The notes beneath the pieces are model-generated. The model saw nothing but the letters and a program-made list of their open reading frames with translations, had not been told where the DNA came from and made no database searches. Positions 56,688 to 64,000 of a stretch of DNA of 64,000 nt are shown here, in pieces. Within the stretch, counting starts at the first letter, position 1. Every line of letters begins with the position of its first letter. Source of the stretch: Hydrogenophaga sp. (GTDB taxonomy: Bacteria > Pseudomonadota > Gammaproteobacteria > Burkholderiales > Burkholderiaceae_C); assembly GCF_025699295.1 (NCBI RefSeq), contig NZ_JAILWB010000008.1, forward strand, positions 156,463 to 220,462, written 5' to 3'. The position numbers were made by a program, and so were the translations under genes.

Positions 56688-57350
56688 ATGACCAAGCAGC
56701 AATTCAAACGCCTGACCATTGTTCTGCTTCTTCCGTTGCTCGCGCTCGGTGCTTGGCTTGGGGCCAAAGACGTGCTTTGGGATAGCCGTTTCACGACCCT
56801 GTGTACCGAACACGCTGAGTTCTTTGTCTGCAGCAGCACTGAAGGGGTTTCCGAGGCAAGGGCGCTTTCCGACTTGGAAGGCTCGGTACTGCGGTTCGGC
56901 TCGGCCCGGCTGCCCGGTGGGCTTCGCCACGATGTCACCATTACCGAGCAGTTGGCGGCCAGAGTGGTTGACGGTGAAGAGAAGATGGTCAACGTGGCAG
57001 AAGACGGCATCAAGCGGCGCCTCGTGGCGCCCACCGGGATCTTGGGCGATCGGCAGACCGGCCAGCACTGTTCAATCGACAAGCACTACACCAAGGAAGG
57101 CCGATGGTGGGTTACCTGCAATGGCGGGGCAACGCTTATGTTCGCATTCGACAACCCGAAGGATGCCAAGAAGTTCGATGACCTCGTCGAGATTGAGCGA
57201 GCGGAATCCATGCGCGTGTCTACTGCTGGCTCTGTGCGGCGGGCAGTTGCGACAGTCCTTCCACTAGCGGCGTACTTCGCCCTTGCCCTCGGCTGCTGGA
57301 TCCTGATCCGCCTGGCCCGCTACGTTCGGGGTCCTGCCGTCACTGGTTGA
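56688..57350 (+). CDS. Membrane hypothetical protein
   Basis: MTKQQFKRLTIVLLLPLLALGAWLG... with C-terminal TM. Confidence 0.5.
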   Translation: MTKQQFKRLTIVLLLPLLALGAWLGAKDVLWDSRFTTLCTEHAEFFVCSSTEGVSEARALSDLEGSVLRFGSARLPGGLRHDVTITEQLAARVVDGEEKMVNVAEDGIKRRLVAPTGILGDRQTGQHCSIDKHYTKEGRWWVTCNGGATLMFAFDNPKDAKKFDDLVEIERAESMRVSTAGSVRRAVATVLPLAAYFALALGCWILIRLARYVRGPAVTG

Positions 57351-57466
57351 TCTGGCGGCCAGTTTCTGCCACGCAGCTGGTACACGCAGATTCAAGCAGT
57401 TCTCGCGGGCGGATCGCACTGAAGTTCTGTTGCCCCAGCGCGCCAACAGGAGGAGCGACACGAACG

Positions 57467-58030
57467 CTACGGGGTTTCGAAGAAAGGCATCAGTGGTGCG
57501 TCAAACCGCTGGTACAGGGGGTGTACAGGGGCACCGGTCTTGTTCTTCCCGAAGCAAAACACCCTGGCCGGATCGCACACTTCGCGCAGGATGCTCTCCA
57601 CGACCGCACCACGGCCGGACTCGTGGCCTGGGTTGCCCCAGCTGGCGACGACGAGACGGGCCTTCGGCGCGAGTCGCCTTATCCACTCGTCGTTCTCTGG
57701 CAGCCATAGCGTGCTGGCTTTGGCCAGATCGCTTGAGTCAGTTGCCCGGATCGACATGACGTTGAGCTGGTAGTAGGCGCCGACGCCCCAGTGTTTTCGT
57801 GCTCGCTCGCACATGCCGTCCACCGTCCGGTCACCCATGTCCTCTGAGGCGCCAGAGGGGTTCATGCTGATGCCAACCGCAAAGTCATCAACGTCGCCCC
57901 AATGGCGAAAGAGCGTGAACCGGTGCGTGCGGTCCTCGTTGAAGATCGTCCGTTCGGCAACGAGTGGATCAACGAACAACCCTGGAAGCGGCGCCGAGGA
58001 TCCGAGAGTAGCGGTAGCGCGAGTTGCCAT
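57467..58030 (-). CDS. DUF1643 family protein
   Basis: YRFTLFRHWG-type start (HRFTLFRHWGDVDDFAVGISMNPSGASEDMGDRTVDGM...VMSIRATDSSDL...VVASWGNPG). Confidence 0.65.
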   Translation of the reverse strand: MATRATATLGSSAPLPGLFVDPLVAERTIFNEDRTHRFTLFRHWGDVDDFAVGISMNPSGASEDMGDRTVDGMCERARKHWGVGAYYQLNVMSIRATDSSDLAKASTLWLPENDEWIRRLAPKARLVVASWGNPGHESGRGAVVESILREVCDPARVFCFGKNKTGAPVHPLYQRFDAPLMPFFETP

Positions 58031-58035
58031 GTCAG

Positions 58036-59139
58036 TTAGCGCGAGCCGCCATCCTTGTCGCGCATGAACGTCTCCAATGTTTGCACGAGCGCCGCACGCA
58101 GGCCTGGCATTTCCGCCTCATCGAGCCCCTTGAGCGATAGGTCGAGTTGGCCCTTCTTGGTGAACATCTTGATTTGGCCTTTGTGGTGGCCGAACTCAAG
58201 CGGGTGCACCGTGCTGCGCTCTCGCGACTTGGGGCCCGCAATCTTGGACTTCACAAGGGCTGCGATCTGATGGCGATTGAGCTTCTTGCGTTTGATCTCG
58301 TCGATGATTTCGAGGGCGAGGTCGAGCTTTGCCTCAAGCTCCGTTTCGCCCAGGCCATCGGGGAACAACTCGCTCACGGCATAGAGCGCCACCACCGTCG
58401 AAGTCTCCGGCGACTCGCTCATGGCGCGCTGGATCTTCTCGGGCATGCGCGCGATCCGCATGTAGGTGCTGACCGCGGCCTCGGACAGCTTGCCCCCAGA
58501 TGGTGGCTCCACCTTCTCCATGAGTTCTCGCTGACTGGCCACGGCGCCTTGCTCAAGGAGGGCGCGCAGGCTCAGGGCGAAGTCCAGCGCCGTGGTCGCA
58601 GAGCGCTGCTCGTTGAGCGCCCTCGCCCGCTTGTACAGCGCGAGTTTGTCCGCAGGCGCCTCTTCAATCTTGACCTCCAGGAAGGTGCAGTCGGTGATCT
58701 TCGCGGCGCGAAAGCGCGTGCCCCCATCGATGAGCTTGATGCGCCCGCCCTCCAGGTAGCCGTTTGCGGCAACGTCCTGGCCATCGGGCATGGTGCGCGC
58801 GATCTTGTCGACCTCCTCATTCGTGTAGATGTGGCGAGGGCTCAGCGGGTTGGCGTCGATGAGATGTAGCGGGACCTGGACGATGGTGCCCGCCACACAT
58901 GCGCTCAGGTCGAACGCTTGCGCACTGGACACAACAGGGCGTTTGAGGGTGGTCGGCGCCGCTTCGGGCACGGGTGCGACGGCGCCCTTCCCCGCCGTGA
59001 CGGGGCTCAACCCCGTGGGCTGGTCTTTGGTGATCTGCTCAGCTAGTGCGAAGCGATCGACGGCCGCAGTGGTCGCAGCCGACTGATGCCGTTGCATTGC
59101 GGCCTTGGGGTCAAGCTTGAGTTTGGGTACGGGTGCCAT
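58036..59139 (-). CDS. parB: ParB/KorB-like partition protein
   Basis: VPLHLIDANPLSPRHIYTNEEVDKIARTMPDGQDVAANGYLEGGRIKLIDGGTRFRAAKI; next to parA; start at MAPVPKL. Confidence 0.8.
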   Translation of the reverse strand: MAPVPKLKLDPKAAMQRHQSAATTAAVDRFALAEQITKDQPTGLSPVTAGKGAVAPVPEAAPTTLKRPVVSSAQAFDLSACVAGTIVQVPLHLIDANPLSPRHIYTNEEVDKIARTMPDGQDVAANGYLEGGRIKLIDGGTRFRAAKITDCTFLEVKIEEAPADKLALYKRARALNEQRSATTALDFALSLRALLEQGAVASQRELMEKVEPPSGGKLSEAAVSTYMRIARMPEKIQRAMSESPETSTVVALYAVSELFPDGLGETELEAKLDLALEIIDEIKRKKLNRHQIAALVKSKIAGPKSRERSTVHPLEFGHHKGQIKMFTKKGQLDLSLKGLDEAEMPGLRAALVQTLETFMRDKDGGSR

Positions 59140-59140
59140 G

Positions 59141-59839
59141 TCAGCCCTTCTTCGTTGCGGGGATCTTGAGGAGCTTGGCGACGGCGTCGGCAAGCGCGTC
59201 AATTTCGGTGATGGCGTCCTTGGCGTTGGGCATGGAGTGCACCGTCGCGCCATAGAGCATCGATCGCGTGAATGCCACGCGGTCGCTCAGCACCTGCTTC
59301 ATCACCCAGAACTCGGGATAGACCTTGTCGGCGGCGATCACCTCCAGCGCCGCCCTTTCGTCTGCACGATTGCGGCGGAATGCGGTGGGCAGGATGCGCA
59401 CCGGGTAGTCGCGCCCACTGGTGATGAGCGCCTTCTTGGCCAGCGCCAGCGCCGCGGGCAGTGCGTCTGTATCGGCGGGGCTGAGCTTGGTGGGCACCAG
59501 TGCCAGGTCGCTCACGAGCAATGAGGCCCAGGTGCCGGGCTGATCGACTGCGGGGGCGCAGTCCACAAAGATGAGGTCGTACTTGGCGGCGAGCTTGCCG
59601 AGTTCGGCGGCGGTGCTGTCCTTGTATCGAAAGCCACTCCACAGCGTTGCGGGAAAGTTGGCGCCGTCAGCGCGCGAGAGCCACGCGGCTGATGTCTGCT
59701 GTGCGTCGAGGTCCGCCACGAGGACGTCGTAGCCGCGATGGCCGAAGGTGCCAGCCAGCTGGCAGGTGCTGGTGGTCTTGCCGACCCCGCCCTTTTGGTT
59801 GAAAAACGTGACGATCTTGCCCAGTGGCTTACCTGACAT
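59141..59839 (-). CDS. parA: ParA partition ATPase
   Basis: IVTFFNQKGGVGKTTSTCQLAGTFGHRGYDVLVADLDAQQTSAAW deviant Walker A. Confidence 0.9.
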   Translation of the reverse strand: MSGKPLGKIVTFFNQKGGVGKTTSTCQLAGTFGHRGYDVLVADLDAQQTSAAWLSRADGANFPATLWSGFRYKDSTAAELGKLAAKYDLIFVDCAPAVDQPGTWASLLVSDLALVPTKLSPADTDALPAALALAKKALITSGRDYPVRILPTAFRRNRADERAALEVIAADKVYPEFWVMKQVLSDRVAFTRSMLYGATVHSMPNAKDAITEIDALADAVAKLLKIPATKKG

Positions 59840-60033
59840 TATTACTCCTTATGAATGGATGCATTCTCGCGTACTTGATGCTCCCAGTTCAAGTGCTTGG
59901 GGGAATTTGGCTTGCAATCTCTTGCATTCGCTGTCTGTTTGTTGCTCGTGTGCATCGATTTCTCTATTACCGTCCCTGTGCGCAGCGTTCTAGTGGGTGC
60001 CCAGGCATTGCCGAGATCGCTCACCGCTATGTG

Positions 60034-60630
60034 CTTCAGACGGTTGAAGTTGCATTTCTGTTGTTGCTTGCCCCGATTGGTTGCCCATGGGGCGACGCCT
60101 TCAGACGGTTGAAGTTGTGCCTTCGCTGAAGCAACGGGCGCTGAGCGTGTTCCAACTTCAGACGGTTGAAGTCGTTGGCTCAGCGATCAATGGCGCCGCC
60201 CGTTGTCCAGTTGTCGCGGCTGCGCAAGGGTCGGAATCCACATCTCGCCTTGCCGCCTCTCAGTGTGTTGGGCTCTGAGTGTGGGCATTAGCTAGTAGCG
60301 CTTCTGGTTGGTGCCCCGGTGAGCGGCCCGCCTTCCGCGATCAGGGCCCGCGCTTCAGACGGTTGAAGTCTCGTCGCTGCAAATGCTTCAAACTTCGATG
60401 GCCGCAGTGCGGACTTCAGACGGTTGAAGTTTTAGTGTTGGTGGTGGTGCGCCAGTTGTAGGTCTGCGCCTGGTGCGTTGAGCTTCGGACGGTTGAAGTC
60501 ATGGGGCGAACGGCTCATCGCGGCGTGGCCCTGCTCCAGTGCCCGGAATGCAGAACTTCAGACGGTTGAAGCTTGTCCGTCCGCCTCGTTCTGGAAAGCC
60601 GTGCGCCCATGGAGCTTCAGACGGTTGAAG
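60034..60630 (+). repeat. parS-like array: eight copies of CTTCAGACGGTTGAAG
   Basis: Copies at 60034, 60099, 60156, 60353, 60414, 60483 (CTTCGGACGGTTGAAG), 60556 and 60615; dyad CTTCA-N6-TGAAG with conserved GACGGT core. Confidence 0.85.
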
Positions 60631-60657
60631 CTGCCCATGGAGGCCTACTCTCTTCAT

Positions 60658-63057
60658 TCAGACCCCTTCGGGAAAGACCAATCTGGCAGCCTTCACCTTG
60701 ATGGTGTCGTCCTGCTTAGCGTAGACGGCGGTGGTGGTGATGCTCGCGTGACCCAGCAGCTGCTGCGCAAGCTTGAGCCCCGTGTCACTCGGGTTGGTGC
60801 GCAACACCTCCTTGGCGAAGGTGTGGCGCAGCCAGTGCGTGCTGATTCGCGCGCGGCGCTTCCACATTGCTCGCTCCTGGTCCAGGCGCTTGGCCTCCAG
60901 CGCAAGTGCGGCATACCGCTCCGCTTGAGCCATTGACCCAGCCTTCTTCTGCATGCGGTCCACCGCGCTCCTTGCTGCCGTAGCGCGCCGCAGTTCCCGA
61001 TTGGCCTCGGCACGAAAGAACGCCTTGAGCGTGCGGTAGATGCCTTGGAGGCCCAGTGCGTGCGATTGCGAAGCACTGTTTGCAGTTGTTTCTCCTCGGT
61101 TCCCAGCAGGGGAGGGCGCTCTGCCCAGAGCGCCAACCATGGGTCGCTCGACCCGAAACGCCAGCAGCTTCTGGCTGGTTGTCCCGTGGGCCTTGGTGAT
61201 TGCGCGCTCTACATCCGCGTGGTGATCGAGCATCAGCTGGTAAACGGCGGGGCTGATGTAGACCGTGCGCACGCGCTTGCCCTTGCCGACCACGCGCAGA
61301 ATGTGTCCCTCGGCTGGCACATCGGGTGCCCCTTGCGATGGGTACATGTCGGTGGCGCGGGCATTGGCCAGTTCCTCCAGGCGCAGGCCGGTGGTCAGCA
61401 GGATGTTGAGGATGAACTTGAGTCGACGCGCGCGCGCCGCGCCCAGAGCAGGGGAGGGCACAGCATCCTGATCGTGCACGGCGCTCTCTGCTTGGGCGCT
61501 CTCGCGCTGCGCCAGGGTCTTTCGCACCCATTCGATGTCCCCGGGATTGAGTGAGCGGCTGGTGTCCATGGCCTGGTCCAGCGTGGCGCTACTCTTGAGC
61601 GCGGCGAATGCATTTCCACTGAGGTACCCCGCCTTGCAGAGCGCTTCCATCATCACCTTGAGCACGGTCAGTGCATAGGTCTGGCTGCGTGCGGTGAGCT
61701 GGCCCCGCCATGGTCGCCAGAGCGGGTCTTCGCGCGTGACGCGCGCGTGGCTAAGGTACGCGAGCGGGATCTTGGCAAGGAACTGCTGGTAGCCGAGCGC
61801 GTGTGCGGTGCTGACGCTGGCAAGCGCCACGCGCGCCTCCTGCATGCACCAGATGTAGAAGCGCTCGACCTCGCGCCGGTAGGCTTCGAAGGTGCGCTTC
61901 TTGCCAGCCCTGAGGAAGGTCGACAGCCAGATTGTGATCGCCTGCATGTCGTTGCGCGCTCCAAAGTGGTTGGGGGCGGCCACGCGATAAAGCCCTTGTG
62001 AGCCATCGAGATCGGGCGGTACGCGCAGCATCTCCAGTGGGGCGACCCCCGAGCGCTGCACGATCTGCATTGCGTCTGGCGAGGCCACGCCTTCTTCTCC
62101 CTGGTATTCCAGGACCGCCACTTCGGGCGCGCGTTGCAGGGCGCTGAGCCGGCTCTTGAGCGGCTTGTGGGCTTCCCAGGCAGGCGAGGTGCGATCGATA
62201 GGGCCCAGCGTCTCGGCGTGATCCTCCAGCCAGGCCTGCAGCCGCCTTGCCCGCACATGTCCCAGGCGCGAAATCGCGCGATGCCAGTTGCGCCCGCTCG
62301 CGCTGATGTAGCGCACAAGCTGCCCGAGTGTGTGGATCTGCAGCCGCTCCAGCGCGGCGCGCACCGGGGTCGCCAGCCAAATCGAGATGGCCGCGTCCTG
62401 GCGGGGTCGGTAGGCGAGGGCGGTCTGCAGGTGGTTGAGTGCTTTCACCTTGCGCTCGATCATGGTGGCGCGGCTGACCTCATTGCTCTGCTGGGCCGTG
62501 ACCTCGATGTCGTTGTCGGCGAGGTACTCCTTGAAGCGCTCGGGCAGCTCCGACTCGGAGTACACGTCCTCATCCAGGTTGTCCACCCATTCGGCGAAGA
62601 GCTCCTCCAGCCCCCGTCGCTGTGCCTGGTCACTGGCCTGTTCGGGAAGCTCGGCGGCGAGGGTGCGGGCGTGCTGCTGTAGCCACTGCTCCGCCGATGA
62701 GGAGGCTGCCGCCAGGATGCGCTCCTCCAACTGCTTGAAGCGCGCGGCCAGGCTGAGCCCATGAGGGACGGCGGGCACCCCTTGCGCATCGAAGTGGATG
62801 TTGGCGTAGAAGCGCAGGAAGGAGTCGCGCGGATCCATGCCGTTGTAGACGCCGCGCACAAATGAGAAGTCCTCCAGCGTGAGTTCGTCCAACTGGGCAA
62901 AGGTGGGCAGGCGAAAGCCGATCTTTCTCCCGCGCCGGCGTGGCGCTGCCGGGGCGGGAGAGGGCGCCTCATCGGGCGCGGTTCCCTTGCGAGGGCGTCC
63001 GCGCCCACGTTTTTGCGCAGGCGGCTCGATCTCAGTCAGCGTGTGCTCGCTTTGCAT
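60658..63057 (-). CDS. Large (799-aa) tyrosine recombinase/integrase with DUF3701-like N-terminus
   Basis: FLRFYANIHFD N-terminal segment; LLTTGLRLEELANARATDM, HWLRHTFAKEVLRTN, LAQQLLGHASITTTAVYAKQ catalytic boxes. Confidence 0.85.
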   Translation of the reverse strand: MQSEHTLTEIEPPAQKRGRGRPRKGTAPDEAPSPAPAAPRRRGRKIGFRLPTFAQLDELTLEDFSFVRGVYNGMDPRDSFLRFYANIHFDAQGVPAVPHGLSLAARFKQLEERILAAASSSAEQWLQQHARTLAAELPEQASDQAQRRGLEELFAEWVDNLDEDVYSESELPERFKEYLADNDIEVTAQQSNEVSRATMIERKVKALNHLQTALAYRPRQDAAISIWLATPVRAALERLQIHTLGQLVRYISASGRNWHRAISRLGHVRARRLQAWLEDHAETLGPIDRTSPAWEAHKPLKSRLSALQRAPEVAVLEYQGEEGVASPDAMQIVQRSGVAPLEMLRVPPDLDGSQGLYRVAAPNHFGARNDMQAITIWLSTFLRAGKKRTFEAYRREVERFYIWCMQEARVALASVSTAHALGYQQFLAKIPLAYLSHARVTREDPLWRPWRGQLTARSQTYALTVLKVMMEALCKAGYLSGNAFAALKSSATLDQAMDTSRSLNPGDIEWVRKTLAQRESAQAESAVHDQDAVPSPALGAARARRLKFILNILLTTGLRLEELANARATDMYPSQGAPDVPAEGHILRVVGKGKRVRTVYISPAVYQLMLDHHADVERAITKAHGTTSQKLLAFRVERPMVGALGRAPSPAGNRGETTANSASQSHALGLQGIYRTLKAFFRAEANRELRRATAARSAVDRMQKKAGSMAQAERYAALALEAKRLDQERAMWKRRARISTHWLRHTFAKEVLRTNPSDTGLKLAQQLLGHASITTTAVYAKQDDTIKVKAARLVFPEGV

Positions 63058-63059
63058 GC

Positions 63060-63671
63060 CTAGGTTCCGGACGAATCGGCCTGGGCCGCCGCGCGCTTGC
63101 GGGTGGCCACCACGTCCCGCGCGAAGCCCATCAAGGCCTGGGCGCGTCGCTCGAGCATCTGATGCGCCTGCGAGGCGACGCTATCGCGCTGGTGCTGGGG
63201 CCAGGTCTTGACCTCCTCGATCCAGCGGTCGATTGCGTCGACCTCGCGCACGACGGCGCCGGCGCACTGCAACAGGTGCGCTCGCTCCTGCTCAGGCAGG
63301 GTGAGGACGGCGTGCCGCAGGGGCTCATCCTGCTCCATCAGGAACTCCATCACGCGCACCTGGCTTGGTGACGAGTCTGTCCATGGATTAGCGCTGGACG
63401 CCGGCGCGGCAAGCGGCTGAAGTGGGGTAGGGGGGCGCAGTCGATCGCGCACCGTGTCGACTGCCAGGCTGGCAAGGAAGTACAGGACGGCGGCGAGCGC
63501 GAGGAGCGGGAATAGGTAGTCGAGCAGCCGGGCCACGTTGGCGACGACGCCGAACATGATGAAGAGAGCCAGGGCGATGCCGGCGAAGGAGGCGAGGCGC
63601 TTGAGGAAGTCAACCAAGTGCTTGATCTCGTTGGGTTTTTGTCGCGGGAGGGGGCGGGTGTACGGTCGCAC
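63060..63671 (-). CDS. Membrane hypothetical protein
   Basis: 203 aa with TM region; directly upstream of the integrase. Confidence 0.5.
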   Translation of the reverse strand: MRPYTRPLPRQKPNEIKHLVDFLKRLASFAGIALALFIMFGVVANVARLLDYLFPLLALAAVLYFLASLAVDTVRDRLRPPTPLQPLAAPASSANPWTDSSPSQVRVMEFLMEQDEPLRHAVLTLPEQERAHLLQCAGAVVREVDAIDRWIEEVKTWPQHQRDSVASQAHQMLERRAQALMGFARDVVATRKRAAAQADSSGT

Positions 63672-63838
63672 GTTTTTCTTTTATTTTACCGCTGCTTTAA
63701 TCACGCGTCACGCTAATAACAGTTAGGCAGACGCACAGCATAAAAGCGCGCTTCCCAAAATCCGCAGAACGAAAGCTTTGTAATTCAGGCGGGCCTGCGC
63801 ACACTGCGCAGACACCCAAACCACCCCGAAAGCACCCC

Positions 63839-63975
63839 ATGGCCACCGTTCAAGACACCAAGATCTCCGTGGGCGTCGTCACGACGCTCTTTCACGACTG
63901 GCAGGCCCAGCTCGAGGAGTGCTTCATCAAGCGCGACGCCTTCCTGGGGTCTCCTCGTTTTCAGTGCAATAAGTG
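63839..63975 (+). pseudogene. Hypothetical ORF truncated by an IS1071-like insertion
   Basis: MATVQDTKISVGVVTTLFHDWQAQLEECFIKRDAFL then runs into the inverted repeat and stops. Confidence 0.65.
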
Positions 63976-64000
63976 ACGGTACGAAAAGCTAGCACTGGCG
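63946..64000. mobile_element. Tn3-family inverted repeat, IS1071-like, continuing past window end
   Basis: GGGGTCTCCTCGTTTTCAGTGCAATAAGTGACGGTACGAAAAGCTAGCACTGGCG; matches IS1071 IR from memory. Confidence 0.8.

Noticed and set aside
60034-60630. CRISPR-like array
   Set aside because: Repeats are only 16 bp, palindromic and unevenly spaced (41-57 bp gaps and one of about 180), with no cas genes; partition sites fit better.
1-64000. tRNA or rRNA genes
   Set aside because: No recognisable tRNA cloverleaf or rRNA segment was noticed; a tRNAscan/Infernal run would be needed to exclude them.

Overview
The window looks like the backbone of a large betaproteobacterial (probably Comamonadaceae) plasmid. 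Calls rest on reading the sequence and supplied translations; no database search was run. Backbone: TrfA-like and Rep_3-like initiators with iterons, ParA/ParB with eight 16-bp parS-like repeats, a large tyrosine recombinase, UvrD-type helicase, SSB, RecE-like and CoiA-like nucleases, a PRTRC cassette (ParB, E, C, F, B, A, ThiF), a CobS-like AAA / DUF3150 / CobT-like VWA set, and two TraB-like CN-hydrolase proteins. Main observations: (1) A recurrent structured 5'-leader, at least 8 copies, all on the minus strand and each just upstream of a start codon: PRTRC-ParB, PRTRC-E, PRTRC-F, DUF3150, nrdJ, the gene before the CobS-like AAA, a 44-aa membrane peptide and a 76-aa ORF. Each copy has a 5' CCC, a 7-13 bp stem whose sequence differs between copies but whose pairing is kept, and a constant UCCC/GGGG inner hairpin; several also have an upstream hairpin. 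The ParB copy is followed directly by U8, like an attenuator. I do not recognise this motif. (2) A class II ribonucleotide reductase gene (nrdJ) is split by a 15,071-bp element (7261-22331) with 12-bp perfect terminal inverted repeats (CGTAGGGCGCCA) and a 5-bp target duplication (TCACC). Removing the element and one TCACC restores a 975-codon frame exactly. It carries a CoA-ester catabolic cluster and Liv-type ABC transporter but no intact transposase. (3) The right edge ends in a Tn3-family/IS1071-like inverted repeat that truncates an ORF.
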